Notes: generated by a model not told the origin, from the sequence alone. A DNA stretch of 64,000 bases from Struthidea cinerea (GCA_013397865.1 VZTI01001185.1:63149-127148); one strand, 5' to 3'. Shown: positions 15,331 through 27,824, counted from the first letter of the stretch. Program-made: numbers and translations.

Positions 15331-15334
15331 CGAG
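15321..15334 (-). promoter_or_regulatory. GNAL: 5' splice donor of GNAL exon 1
   Basis: Read on the minus strand the junction is CTCG|GTACGTGTG, with GT at 15330-15329. It is a good match to the donor consensus (G at -1, GT, purine at +3, G at +5). It splits a Gly codon after its first base, as expected for the exon 1/exon 2 boundary of Gs-class alpha genes. The intron then runs straight into a GT dinucleotide repeat. Confidence 0.85.
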
Positions 15335-15556
15335 CAGCAGCAGGCGGTGCGTCTGCTTGTACTCCCGCTTCTGCTCCTTGAGCGCCCGGTCGATGCTCTT
15401 ACTGACTTTCCTCGCCTCCTTCTCCGCCTCCCGCTCCTCCAGGCGCAGCTTCTCCCAGGTCCTCTGGAGCGCCGGCGGCTGGTGCAGCGCCTGCTGCCGC
15501 GCCGCCTTCCCCCCGCCACCAAGGCCGGGGCCGCCGGCCTTGGGCAGCGCCGGCTG
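15331..15556 (-). CDS. GNAL: GNAL (G-alpha-olf) long-isoform first coding exon, partial (5' part lost in gap)
   Basis: The minus strand encodes about 75 residues. They begin with a Pro/Gly/Ala-rich linker (PALPKAGGPGLGGGGKAA) and continue into a charged helix containing REAEKEARKVSKSIDRALKE. They end in YKQTHRLLLLG, the conserved beta-1 strand just before the P-loop of Gs-class alpha subunits. The last exon base (15331) is the first base of the Gly codon, giving the phase-1 junction used after exon 1 in the Gs family. The remaining P-loop (GESGKS) would lie in exon 2. Gs-family alpha subunits activate adenylyl cyclase at the plasma membrane downstream of receptors; G-alpha-olf does so in olfactory and striatal neurons. 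The EARKVS-IDR pattern is like the long GNAL N-terminus and unlike short GNAL/GNAS starts (REANKKIEKQL) or XL-alpha-s. The start codon is not visible: the frame is open up to the N gap at 15557. Recognition is from memory of the family, not from an alignment. Confidence 0.85.
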
Positions 15557-15977
15557 NNNNNNNNNNNNNNNNNNNNNNNNNNNNNNNNNNNNNNNNNNNN
15601 NNNNNNNNNNNNNNNNNNNNNNNNNNNNNNNNNNNNNNNNNNNNNNNNNNNNNNNNNNNNNNNNNNNNNNNNNNNNNNNNNNNNNNNNNNNNNNNNNNNN
15701 NNNNNNNNNNNNNNNNNNNNNNNNNNNNNNNNNNNNNNNNNNNNNNNNNNNNNNNNNNNNNNNNNNNNNNNNNNNNNNNNNNNNNNNNNNNNNNNNNNNN
15801 NNNNNNNNNNNNNNNNNNNNNNNNNNNNNNNNNNNNNNNNNNNNNNNNNNNNNNNNNNNNNNNNNNNNNNNNNNNNNNNNNNNNNNNNNNNNNNNNNNNN
15901 NNNNNNNNNNNNNNNNNNNNNNNNNNNNNNNNNNNNNNNNNNNNNNNNNNNNNNNNNNNNNNNNNNNNNNNNNNNNN
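15557..15977. other. Assembly gap (421 N)
   Basis: A run of unknown bases lies in the middle of the CpG island, directly upstream of the readable part of GNAL exon 1. GC-rich avian promoters are often lost from assemblies. The true length may differ from 421, so the reading frame cannot be carried across it. Long frames that appear to cross it are artefacts. Confidence 0.98.
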
Positions 15978-16480
15978 TACCGTAAATACCCCAGCGCCAG
16001 CCCGCCGCGCAGCGCCGCCGGGGGAAGGGCGGGGGCGCCGCGCCGACACACAGGCGCACACAGGAGCGCAGCCCCCCGCCTCCCGCGCCTGCCCGCCCGA
16101 GGGGGCCAGGGTCTCCTGGAACTCCAGCTCTGCGCCCTGCCTGGGAGACCCTCACCCCCTACGCCACCCGCTCTCTTTGCTTCCTCCCTCCCTCCTTGTT
16201 TCCTCCCTGCCTGGAAGGGCCGCCGTGCCGCCTGTGCGAGCCCCGGGAGCTGTACACACCCCTACCCCTCTGCAGGGCTATGCCCCTGACAGAAAACGTC
16301 TCCCCCGGCATCCCAGGGGGAGAAGCCGAGACGGAGGCCTCTCACTGAGAGGGACTCCGCACGGTGACCGCGGCCCCGGAGAGGCCGAGGCAGCCCCCGC
16401 CAGCCTGGCATCCTCACAGCTACAACACGGTTCTCAGCCCCTGTGCACACATGCGGCTCCTCGCCCACGCGCTGACTAAG

Positions 16481-18620
16481 GATGCCGTGGGAGGAAGGCT
16501 TTGGGTGCGACGGTAGGAGAAAATAATAGGCAATGTTGGGGTTTGCTCGTTGTCTCAGTCAGTGTTGGCAGCAGTAGTACTCCAGCAGCGTGCTGCTGTG
16601 GGCTGTGGAGGAAAGGCTGGTGCTAGAAAGCCACTGCCAAGGCTGCGGTGGCAGCCTTCCTCAAGAGAAGACCTGGAAAAATTCAAGTTATTTGACATGT
16701 GTCTCCAATAGGCTCTCCTTCTGCCTCATGCACCTCCATGTTCTTCATAAGCTCAGCAGTCCTTTTTCAGGGGCACGTGGTTAGTGCATGAAAGTGGGTC
16801 TCTGAATCTTAAAGCATGATTGGTTTTAAAGGTCATGTCGTGTGTTCACTATTATGACTGACGTGTACCTTAGCATAATTTAGAGACTCTAACTTCAGTA
16901 ACCTAGACTGCGTTCATGAACCTCTTTATTCATGCAGCATCACTTTGGATTCTGTAATGACCTGTTGTATTAGGTCATTGGTTTCATCTCCTATTTTTTT
17001 GCAGTGGCCAATATAATATTAATAGATGCCATTATTTATATAACGCAGTGTGAAGAAATGGAGGGATGCAAAATCCCCATACTTCTTTACAATTAATGAA
17101 TCAGAGCAAACTGGGCACAGTTTTTAGTTCCTGGATATGGGAAGCAGAATTGGTTTTGTGACAGAATTATTTGTGTCAAATGATTTAACAAACGTCCCAT
17201 AAAATATGTATTTACCAAGCAATGAGTTGTGTGCTAACATTCACTGGGAAAAAAACCCCAACACCCTACACAGGCATAAAATAAATAGATTCCTTTTAAC
17301 TGAAGGTATCAACTGTCTATGGTTGCACCACACAAAGGAAATTTTGCCAGTGAAAATATTAGGAAGATCCAGCACATTGTAGACGTTGTTCTCTTATACC
17401 GTTCAAAATGCTCACCAACTATTTAGACAGATGCTTTAGCTCTGAGGAAACCACCCCATAGCTTTTGCTTCTATTGTATGTTTTAATACATGACCCTACA
17501 GTATGCTGGTTGCAATCTTCCTGCAAAACATGTAAGCAGTTACATCACGGCAGATGATGTTTCACCACTGTTACAGAGCTGCTCTGCCTTGGCTCAAAAT
17601 CTTTATGGACCATAAGGATACAATATTTCTTAGGTTGGGAGTGAAAGATTTCAGCTTTTGGCTGAGAATGGACAGGAATTTGGATAAGAGGAATCTAAAT
17701 GGACTGAATAGCTGGGATCCTGGGGTTAGTGGCTGTATACTTTCCAGTGTAATTGGATCACAAAGGAGAATTTGCTACTCATCCAACAATATAATAAAAC
17801 CATGGAAAAAAACAACTAACAACCAAAACTCAAAGAAATGGTGAAAGTTAGGGATTTAATATTTGGGGTCCAAATGTCAATGGACATGCTTAGTTTTGTG
17901 AAGGTGATCCTTAGAGTTCGATGCACACAACAGCATTTACAGAACCATGAAATGGTTCTTCTAAATGGTAGAAGAAATGTCATAACCTGGCAAAATAAGT
18001 TCAAATTAGGTAAAATTTCTCCTGCTAAAGTGCTCCTGTGCATGTACAGTGTATGCTCAGTGAGTAACAGAGAAGGTGAATGATACATTCACAGTTACAG
18101 ACCTGGCAGAAAAAAATGGCACTGTAAAATCACATAATTTGTAAGTAATTTTGAAATAGCAGCCCATGTATTAAAAACTATGTATAGGCAGGATCCTTAA
18201 AAAACTGACCGCTCTGCCAAAGACTGAAATAGATGCTCTACCTTATAAAGTGTCGCGTAAAGTATGTTCACTGAAAGATCCTTCAGTGACCTACAAGAGC
18301 AAGCTGTGTCTTGAGAAAGAAGTGTTCCATAATTCTTTTCTTACAACTTCTATGAAAGAACAATAAGCAGCCTGTTTTCTCTCTTTCCCCAGAGGAATAG
18401 TGATCATCACTACTTCCGGATTACCATGGACTGAGATTTTCAAGAATTTAAAGCGAGAAAGTCAGCATGATGCAGTTTTCTGATCTGATTTCTCTTTGAA
18501 GAATCTTTCATGGAATAATGCTCAGCATTTTCTAAGGTTAGTCATCCAAACCAGGACTTAATGACAGGCTCAGTTTTTCAGTAGCACTAATTAGCCATGA
18601 ATCTCATTGTATTTACTGAA
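16481..18620. other. Upstream intergenic DNA, nothing recognised
   Basis: AT-rich sequence upstream of the GNAL promoter. Short open frames, such as 17554-17844 on the plus strand and 17816-18088 on the minus strand, overlap on opposite strands and have no recognisable domain. Confidence 0.5.
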
Positions 18621-18623
18621 ATT

Positions 18624-19155
18624 AGAATCCTAGGATCATAGAACAGCCCAGGACTGCTCTCTGGGGAAGGGATCCTCAGAAGTTCATCTGGTCCCACCTT
18701 TCATGGGAAAGGCAGCCTGGATGATATCATCTGGTACCTTGTCTAGCTGCATCTTGAAAACCTCCGACGATGGGGATTCTGCCATGCCCCTGGTGAGGTT
18801 GTTCTAGTGAATGGTTGCTCTCACTGTAAAAAATTATTTCTTACATTGAAATGAAACATTTCCTGGTGCAACTTGCACTCGTGACCTCTTGTCTTCTCTA
18901 CATAGCTTCTTGTGGCATTGCTCTTTTGTCTTCGTGACCACCCTTTTAGTACAAGGATACTGTGATGAGGTTCCTCTTGAGCATTTGCTTTTCCATGGAG
19001 AAAAGAAGGTCACTCCTGAGCCATCTCCAGGGAGAAGAGATCTAACTCTTTCAATCTCCTTACAGGGCAGGTTCTCCAGCCCCTGGATCATCTTTGTGGC
19101 CCTTCTTTGGACCTTCTCCAATCCATCCCCATCTTTTTTGAATTGTGGGGACAGT
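18624..19155 (-). mobile_element. CR1 LINE 3' fragment (old, diverged)
   Basis: On the plus strand the fragment starts with the reverse complement of a CR1 tail (GGATCATAGAACAGCCCAGG). It continues through typical CR1 3' regions (TGGATGATATCATCTGG, TGGCCCTTCTTTGGACCTTC). The minus-strand translation at 18834-19121 begins MEKVQRRATKMIQGLENLP, the conserved CR1 reverse-transcriptase C-terminal motif, and then diverges and is broken. The element is 5'-truncated as usual for LINEs and too degraded to be active. Its 5' edge near 19155 is approximate. Confidence 0.85.
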
Positions 19156-22100
19156 TAATAAATAAATATCTTTAGATCTGAACTTGTAGTAAACCACTTT
19201 AAACTGTTTTTTGTTTTTTGCTTTCAAGGTATAGTTTTACCTAAAAAATAACTAATTAGAGGTGCTATCCAGTCATATGCAGGAGCTGGGTATGTCCATG
19301 AGATGCCTTTATTTACTCCAAGGAGTAATACAAGTCTAGTAAGTAAATCTATAAATATTATTCCTAAGAAGATGTGTCTTTACTGTTTCTTAAGAAGAAG
19401 TGCAAGTTATGCATTTCTTGTACACTCGTGTGAAAATAATTTGTCTTCTTTTCCCAGTTTTATAATAATTTTGATTTGACAATATTTATGTATACTATAT
19501 AACTTTTTGGGATTTATACAATGTTCCAAGTTTTAACCAAGAAATGATTGTTTGTGATCAAACTAAAACAAATATAGTAAATGCAGTTGCCTTGAAAATA
19601 TAACTGTGCGGTAATTGAAGAGATTCCAGCTAAATGAATCTGTAAGAATTTTGATAAGGCAAGGATCTTAAAAGCAAGGAGAAGCTGTTTTGGGGCTGGA
19701 CATTTTTTTATGGTTTTTTTGCTCTGGTTAGTCACTGTGTCAGTGAATGAGTTTATCCATATTCTGACTGCCGTTTTGCCATATTGTTTTTCTATATCTT
19801 AGTCAGAATACTGCTATGAATTCAGAAACTATAAATTCAGAACCTGCAGTGGGATATTATTTCTAAACAGTTTTGACATATTGTCCTTGAGATTTTTCAG
19901 AGCCTCAGATGATTAGTGAAAAATGCTGCAAGATTTTTGGGTTTATTAAAGAGTAAAGCTATGTGCTACAAGGCAAAAAAAAAGTAGACAATCATGTGCC
20001 ATGACAACCACTAGATATTTGCAAACCTCCTGTTGAGGTTAATTTTCCTCATGGATAAAAGGTCTAGGATTTACCCAGCTGCCATCAGATAATAAACATC
20101 TCTTATCTTCTTTGATAGGCACTTGTCAAAAATCTACCTGCTTCTTGTGGAACAAATACTATTATTCTTGTTTTCAAAGTTTACAATGAACACTAGTGTG
20201 CCAGTGCTGCCCTACTGTATCACTGCTGGTTTACAGGAAGAGGAAAATACTCCTCTTTGATATATGCTTTGCTCTCTAAAGGCTGAAACCTATGCTGCTG
20301 ATAGAAAACTTGCTAGTAAGCACAGCTACAATAACAAATCTCTATGTGATATGTCCAGAGATTAAATGAGTCTCCTGATCTCCTACTAGCCTCAGTTTGT
20401 CCAAAGGCAGAAGACCACTGAAAAAACAGAAGGCGGTATATTTTCCCTTGGTCTTCTTCACAGGGCATTGCGGATTTATAACTCATCCATCCTACACACA
20501 CAGACACACAGAGACACAGATACAAACTCTCTCCCCATCCCTCCCCACTCTGTTTTCACAGAACTTTAACCTTCGCCACAAATTTTACGTGACAGTTTTA
20601 CTGGTTGCTTGAAGATTTCTAAAGGGGGAAAAAACAAACCTTATAGTGGGAATTCAGCTACAACTGTAATAGTTGTAGAGCAACAGTGATTCAAACCTAA
20701 TTTTATCAAATCATCTCTCACTCATCACCATGGTATTTTTTGCGCCTTGTCATATCTGAGCATGAGAGCAGTAAAACCATCTACCACTTCTTTTTAGAGT
20801 GCCTATTCCATGTAAATACTGTAAACAATTTAGCAGCTCTTAAAGCATCCTCCGTAAAGTACCCTGCTGAAAAAACTGATACTAGTTTATTAAAAGTCAG
20901 ACCATTAATGACACCAGTAGTAAAGTTGCCTTGTACCTCCCATTATTAGACATTATTTTTCCTTGCTTAAAACTGTACAAAAATGGGATTTCAGCTAAAT
21001 TTCAGCACCTGCTGAAATCTGTCTTGACATGAATATTTTTGTTTGGTTTACCTTCTAAAATACCTCAGCCATTTTCACAAAGAGTTTAATGCGAAACATA
21101 ATGTTGCGATGTAAAAACATCTTACTGGCTTTCAGAAGGACCAAGAGATTATCATTCTTGTATCAATCATGGTAGATCTTTTTGCTTTAAGAGAAGTGAT
21201 TACCAGGATACAGAAGACATTTTAAGCAATGTCGGAGTAGACAAGCTTAAGGGAATTTACTGCAAGTACCAAAATAAGATAAAGTAGGTCAGCTTGCTTG
21301 AAAACTAGGTTCTGAGCAAATGGAAGTAAGAAAACAGTTAGAAAGAGATTTAAAATGCAAATTGTGGGATAAGGTAATTTTTCTGTGGTAGTGCATAAAG
21401 CAGGGAAGGAAAGAGTGGTAGGAAAACAAATAAAATTGGAGGTTTTGTATGCCTAGCAGTGTTACCAGATAACATAATGCACTGTTGTGGAGGCATAACT
21501 GCTGCTGTCTCTGTTGCATTTAGTTTGTTGCTACTTCTAAAGGAATTTGAATAATAAACTTACACGTCTCTTAATGACCTCTTTTCAATATCTTTGTAAA
21601 GATTTCATTAAAAACTGCTGACCCATGCCATCAAATCAGGGGTTTGTAATATTTTTTGTGCTCTGAACAGGGGTTTTTGCTCTGAGAAAATCTGACCGAA
21701 CCCGACTAAATTGTGACACTTTTAAAATGTGACTTGCACCATCTGAAATACAGAGCAAAAAGCCATCACGGCTTGCTTTTACAGTGAGGAACAGTCCTGC
21801 TTGCTACAGACCTGATCTAGGCAGAGGGAAAGGACATGGCTCCGGGAACACTTCTATTAAAAGATGCTGATCCTATTTTGCGTGTGAATAATGTATGTGT
21901 CAATCGCGTACCGAATTTCTTTTAAGTCAGGGAACCATGCTTTATCTGTGCAACCTCAATTCATTTCCATATAAATATTCATCATAATGCAGTCTTCAAT
22001 TTCACACAAACAACTTCTCCAGACTAAGCTGTTTGTTTTGGGGACTCTCTGCTCTTGATGTGAACAGCCAGCAGATAGGTAAAAAAAGTCTTAGCAGGCA

Positions 22101-25100
22101 ACAGGGACTTCTAGAACCTTCTGAATAACTGGAAAAATGGTTTTATTTTAGAAGATCCTTTTAGATTACTGCTTTAAAGCAAAAACTAAATTAAGGCAGG
22201 AGAACAGAAAACAGATGAGCTGAGGCATACACATGGATCATCATACAAACTTTAACTTTCATTTTAATAGTAAGCAAATTATTCTTTCAATTTCAACTGA
22301 GAATCAATGTAAAAATATACTGAATAATAGAATAATGAGAAAGTGCTGCTTGGAAGGGAACTCTGGGTATCGTAGTTCAAATGTGAATTTTGGAAGCTAA
22401 TACAAAGAGAGGACAACAATATAAGCAGGAATAGATTATAACATTTGGCTAATAAAATAATTCTTTTCTGCAGTGCATTTTTTTGGTGAAAATTGACAGA
22501 ATTGTTAAAATCAGAATACTCAATCAAAAAACTAAAATTAGGCTTCATCAGGATTGACAGTTCCTTCCAAGACTAGCCACTTAACAGGACTGAAATAGCC
22601 TACACTCGGGAAAGCAACGAAAATGGGAAATAATTAATCAATGCTCATTGTAGAAATCAAAGAGAAAAAGCCGGAAGGAATATTAAATGAAGAGCAGACT
22701 TTATAAAAATATGTTGACATGATGTTTGTCTTAGGTTAAAAATATTGAAGTAGTTCAACAGAAGATGAGATAAATGTTCTTGGATTTTTTTGGCTAGTGA
22801 AATTAATTATTTCTTTTTACTGAGAAATCCATTCAATGGTGGAAACCCCAGAGCTGTTTTTATAATTGTAATAGTAATATCTTTGTCCTGTGTTATCTAG
22901 ATCCCCAGTACTAATTTAATTTAATTAACATGGAATATAATTTCCCATTCCTTTCTTCCCTTGTCTTGCCCTTATTCATTTTTTGATTCATTATCAAGGA
23001 AATAAATTGGGAACCTGAATTCTCAGCAGCCTTCCCACACTTCTCAGGACTGACACAGCAGAGAAGTTTGAATACCTCAAGATTTCTCTTTGCTAGAGAG
23101 AGACTGTTCCTTTCAAGCAGCTTTATGCCAAACCCAAAATCTAGAGTGACACAAGCTTTCCTCTCCTCACAAAATGTAAACAGAGAGGATCATCTGCTTT
23201 CTTCATCATCTGCTTTTCTCTCCTTTTAGCCTTCATTCTCTTCTTTGAATAGAAATACCAGGCAGTTTTCAAGAACACAAAAGTGTTTAAAGCCAAAATA
23301 CTACTAAAAATAGTCATACGGCCTTGTTAATCCCCTGCACATATTCCTCAGGACAGCAGGCATTCCCATGCATTGCTTAGCTTCAGGTGACATCAGCACT
23401 GAATTCCTACAATTTCTCATGAAGGAGAGGTTTTCAGCTTTACAGAAGATCTCCCACAAATGAAATCCTGCAAGTGACAGTTGTTGGTAGCTGCTTTACA
23501 GCAAGTTAGAATGAAGCCTTTCACCTTTAAAGTTCTTATTTTAAAGAGGTTCTACCCAAGTGATACAAAGGAAAGGTTTGGTAGTTTTTTATTAAATACT
23601 TTTTATTAAATCTTCATGGTTATTATTAAATACTTCTGCAACACAAAGGTGCTGCTGTGTCCCTGAATGCCACAGTTGATCTTGAATAGATGCCTGCTTA
23701 TGGTGGAAGTTCATTAACACAAACTTTTGTTGCTCTTAGAGATGCTGTGAAGATGTGAAAATATGCACAGAACATTATTCTTTAGAATATACAATGGGAC
23801 TTACATCTTTATATTTGGAAAAGAGAAAAAAAAAAGACAAAAAATGCAATTACACATAAGCAGCTTCAGAGGGGCATTTAAATCCCAAAGGATGATAAAT
23901 ATTATCAAGATATAATTAAAAAACCCTACATATTTCTACCCTTAATAGAGGCTTTTATACCTGAATTTCACTCTGCTTTACCTGACAGTGTCACTAATTG
24001 CTATCTGATTTCATTTAAGCTATATTAAAAAACATTGCAGTGACAAAAAAAGCCTCCCAATTGTGTAACAGTGGACTTCTGCTTTCTGTGTATTAGTTTT
24101 CCTCTAGTGGTCATTATGAGCAACTTCAGGTCCAACCTGAGATAGATTTAATTAACCATTATTTAGGTTGGGTCTTGCAGTAGTAACCTGCAAAAACTTA
24201 TTCCATTATTCATGCATAAATGGCCTTAATGATGGCCTTAATGTTGTCTAAATGCAAATGTAGAATTCAGTCGTTCTTCTCTAAAAGGGACACGTTTTTG
24301 TTCTCAGTGTGGAGTGCACAGCTTTCAGCACTGTGCTCATGTCCAGGATCGTGCAGGTCATGAGGCTGTCAACACCCTGAAACCAGGGGTGTGCAGGGAG
24401 GAAAAAGTGGGTGAAAAGTGTGGTACTTGCATGGGCTCACCATTTTATTTCTTGAATTGTGGCTCTCACAGCCATATTGTGCTATCACAGGCATTTTCTC
24501 TTCTTTAGTAGTGATGGGTGACCAAGCCAGCATTGGGAAGTGTCTTAGACATTTTCAACTGTGAACACTACAAAAAAGCCCAAGAGAGTTTCCTCAAGAT
24601 GTTAGCGAAGGTATTGAATATATCAGTTTCAGGTGGAATATATTCCCTTTGTTTAACGCATTTATTTTCTTTATTATTAATTAATATGGGTTGAAAAAAT
24701 TAGGTTACTATTATTACTTTTTGTTTCTTGGTAGTAAGGTAAAATCTGGCTGTTAAAAACTCAATTAGGGAGCAAAGGGTCCACCATCTGCTGATTTGCT
24801 GCCTGGATTATGTAGGCAGAGTTGGGTCCTAGGGCTTTTCTGCCACTCCTGCCTCTAGGATACGTTTCTGAAGCTGCCCAGCTGCTTGAATGCATAGCAG
24901 GCATTGGCCATGCTTGTTTGATGTCTTCTCATGGCTGTAGTTGGGCATGAGGGTGAGATCTGAAGTTCAAACAAGTTTGTAATTCTTCACAGAGCCCTCA
25001 GTGTCTATGCAGGAGTCAGAGGAGACCTTGGGACAGGGTCTCATATCTGTGATTGTGGCAGATGCACACACCCCCCAGATTTGCCCCCAGCCAATATGTG

Positions 25101-25313
25101 GTGTCTGCCAGCCTTTCGTGCGGGTATTTCTGCCCTTACAGTGGCAGTCCATGGCTGTGGCACGCACACCATGACCTCTGCTTCCTTGCCCAGTCCCCAC
25201 CCAGTGGCAGGAATGAAGAAGGCAGGACCTCTTGGTGAGCAGACAGGGTCCCCATGAGAAGCCTCGGTCCAGAGAAATTTCTGGGTATGACCATGAGCCT
25301 TGACACAACCAGG
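19156..25313. other. Intergenic, AT-rich, no gene recognised
   Basis: This stretch holds short chance frames, a CACAGA-type low-complexity run near 20490-20520 and a small tandem duplication at 24220-24243. The part at 21.87-22.05 kb looks compositionally even and could be conserved non-coding DNA, but this cannot be judged without alignment. A moderately GC-richer piece at 24.78-25.30 kb has no recognisable identity. Confidence 0.45.
24220..24243. repeat. Perfect 12-bp tandem duplication
   Basis: The unit ATGGCCTTAATG occurs twice in direct succession without mismatch. It is a recent replication-slippage type duplication in otherwise unique AT-rich DNA. Confidence 0.9.
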
Positions 25314-25765
25314 TTATGGAATTATAGAATTATTAAGGTTGGAAGAGACTTCTAAGGTCCTCAAATCCAACCATTAACACAACACTGCCATGTTCACCAC
25401 TAAACCTTGTCCCCAAGTGCCACATCTACACATTTTTTTAATACTTCCAGGATTGGAGACTCAGCTTCCTTGGACAGCCTATTCCAATGCCTGACCATCT
25501 TTTCAGCAAAGGGATTTTTCCTAATATCCAATCTAACCCTCCCCTGGTGTAACTTGAGTCCATACCCTCTTGTCCTATAACTTGTTGCATGGGACAAGGA
25601 ATCTGGCCTCCAGCTTGCTACGACCTTTTGGGTAGCTGTGGAGAGTAATAAGGTCTTCCCTGAGCCTCCTTTTCTCCAGGTTAAACAACCCCAGCTCCCT
25701 CAGCTGCTCCTCACAAGACTTGTGCTCCAGACCCTTCACCAGCTTCACAGCCCTTCTGGACGTGC
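25314..25765 (-). mobile_element. CR1 LINE 3' fragment, relatively well preserved
   Basis: The fragment opens on the plus strand with the tail repeat TATGGAATTATAGAATTA and GGTTGGAAGAGACTTC. It runs to CAGCCCTTCTGGAC, where CR1 homology stops. Two minus-strand frames give CR1 pol C-terminal peptides: LVKGLEHKSCEEQLRELGLF (from 25575-25814) and, after a frame break, RVRLDIRKNPFAEKMVRHWN with LEVLKKCVDVALGDKV at the end. The frame break shows it is inactive. It is 5'-truncated as in most avian CR1 copies. The sequence just beyond (25.77-26.13 kb) is GC-richer and unidentified. Confidence 0.93.
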
Positions 25766-27824
25766 AAATAGGGCCCTGCCAGAAGTGCCCTGGGTGTGGT
25801 TTTCCTTGGAGCAATGGGTCTGTGAGGGGAGGCTCTCCCCTTGCGATGGGATGCTACCCAAGCAAATTTCCTGAGATTGAGTGCCTTCACCCCGACTGTG
25901 CCCCTGCTTCCTGAGTGACCATTTTACTGCTGGATACCCCTGAGTGATTCTTTAACCCTCTGGGTGAAGCAAAAGGAGCTTCTGGGTACCCCGGAGTGAG
26001 AGGCCTCCTTTGTGTGTGAGTGACTGTGAGCCCACTTTGGATCATCGTTTTTTTGGTCCATGTAGTGACAATATTCCCAACTGGTATACCAAACTGATAA
26101 CTTGTTAGATGTCATTGGCACCCCTCTTGTTTGTTCATTTTGGCCATTGGTGTTGGTTGCAAATTAGTTTGTCTGAGTTTGTTATCTGAGGGAATTTGTT
26201 TTTCTGTGCCTCTGTGGCAGTGATAGACTTCTTTTTGCAGCTGAAGACATTGCGCACTTGCCAATCACTGTAGTCAACAACTTTGATTAGAATTGCGTTG
26301 GTCCCTTTGGAACTTGAAAGTACAGGCATCAAGAGTTTTAGGAGTGTTGATGTTGGAAAAGCACTCTAATTCACTGTCTCTCCTGCTTCTGGGAAAAACA
26401 GGTGGTCATAGACTCCAAAGGAGGTAGTCAGAGCTCTTTTGCCTTCTTTCTCCATCATCTTGGGAGTCTGGTGATGCTTGTAGGAAGAGAGCAGCTGATA
26501 CTATTTCTATAAGAGGTTCCAGATCTGTAAGGGAGACTTAGTAGCATTGGAAACCCCTGTTTTTTCCTTCTCTTCTATGAAAGACAGATTTATTCTTTCT
26601 CCAGTTCTTATATAATATAGTTTATCTGGGCTTCATTGAATTATCCATTTCCTTGATCCTGCAAAGAGCTGGGCCTTTGAGGAAACAGAGGTATATGCAA
26701 GTTATCAGTACAGAGAACCTAGTACTTCTCAACTGGGTTTTGGATACTGAATGAAGGAGGATACTATCAGAGTCCTTGCCTCCAAACACAGGGCCAAAGG
26801 AAGAGGAAGGAAAATAGTGTATGGAAAGCAAAGGTGTTCTGGAAGGTCATGTGGGTACAGTGATTTGGGAGGCTGGATAAATGCGAAGGCTTTGAAAGCC
26901 ATAAAACTAGTGTAGGTCTCAAGACTAAAGTTACATTCCTTGCCATAAACTTGCAGTGCTTTCATACATACAGATTGGTTCCATAGTGAGAATTAGGAGC
27001 GAGCTCATAATCAGAACTTTAAAAAAACCCTGGTTTTTTTTTTTCCTTTGCACTGGGCTATTATAAAGGTTGTTGGATATCATTTGAATCCTGATTGTCA
27101 AAGTCAGAATCTTCCATACACCGTTTCATGTGCGATTTTTTGTTGGGGAAAAAACCCAAACAAACCAACAAACAAGCAAACACTCTAAAACGACATCATC
27201 CTAACTGACAGTGGCAACTTTCTATACTGTTAGTGGTGTATTCTTCTTCTAAATAATGCCAGTTTTGAGAAAGGCCTTCGTAGAATGAAGGAGGTAGGAT
27301 TATACATGTGCATTTTTCTACAGTGGGGCGGTGACTAAAGCTAGCACAGTGCCAGTCAGTTCAAGCTGTGAATGGCAAGGAAAGTAATTTCTTTAGAAGT
27401 AATTTCATTTCCTACTTGAAATGCCTAGATAGACTGTAGTCTTAATTGGAGATTATCCTTTGTTAGAGGCAATGAGTTCCTTTACTTCTAAACTACCAAG
27501 CTGTCTGTATCTCTTGTTTCTTTTGATGCATAAAAAATTACATCATGGAGTGAAAATGCCATCTGTGAGATAAATTTCAAAAACATCTACAGAATGGCCC
27601 TTCATGTTCACACTTTCCTCTCATTTTGATCACAAATCTTAGGCAGCATGCTGCACAACACAAATACACAGCCTTTTCCAGAAGTATGCCCATGCACACC
27701 ATGTAACTATAATGTCATATTGCACTTTTTAATGGTGCTAGTTAGAATTTTGTCTGTTTAGATGGATTAATGGGCTGCTTAATTTCTCAGCAAGTATTGA
27801 TGCCTTTTCCTAGTCTTAAAAGTT
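25766..27824. other. Intergenic, unclassified; GC-richer first 350 bases
   Basis: The 25.77-26.13 kb part has a higher GC content and a repeat-like feel (two similar phrases, CTGGATACCCCTGAGTGA and CTGGGTACCCCGGAGTGA, at 25931 and 25981). It might be remnant retroelement sequence. The remainder is AT-rich with an (AAAC)-like low-complexity run near 27150-27182. No gene is recognised. Confidence 0.4.

Larger units (their letters stand above)
14880..16480. promoter_or_regulatory. CpG island / promoter region of the GNAL long isoform
   Basis: Base composition changes sharply near 14.88 kb from AT-rich to dense GC with many CpG dinucleotides, and returns to AT-rich after about 16.48 kb. The block contains the GNAL exon and the N gap. 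The upstream part (16.0-16.3 kb) is Pro/Arg-coding-like GC sequence with a pyrimidine-rich tract (CTTCCTCCCTCCCTCC) near 16.18 kb, which is polypurine on the GNAL strand. Such islands typically mark vertebrate promoters. The transcription start is probably in the gap or between 15978 and about 16300, but no TATA box or other decisive element was identified. Edges are by eye. Confidence 0.75.

Noticed and set aside
14776..16289. Very long open frames on both strands across the N gap (up to 459 codons)
   Set aside because: They are open only because unknown bases cannot give stop codons and because CpG-rich DNA has few stops. Only the 15331-15556 minus-strand part matches a known family.
18889..19158. 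89-codon plus-strand frame that looks like a small secreted protein
   Set aside because: It is the antisense of a degraded CR1 fragment.
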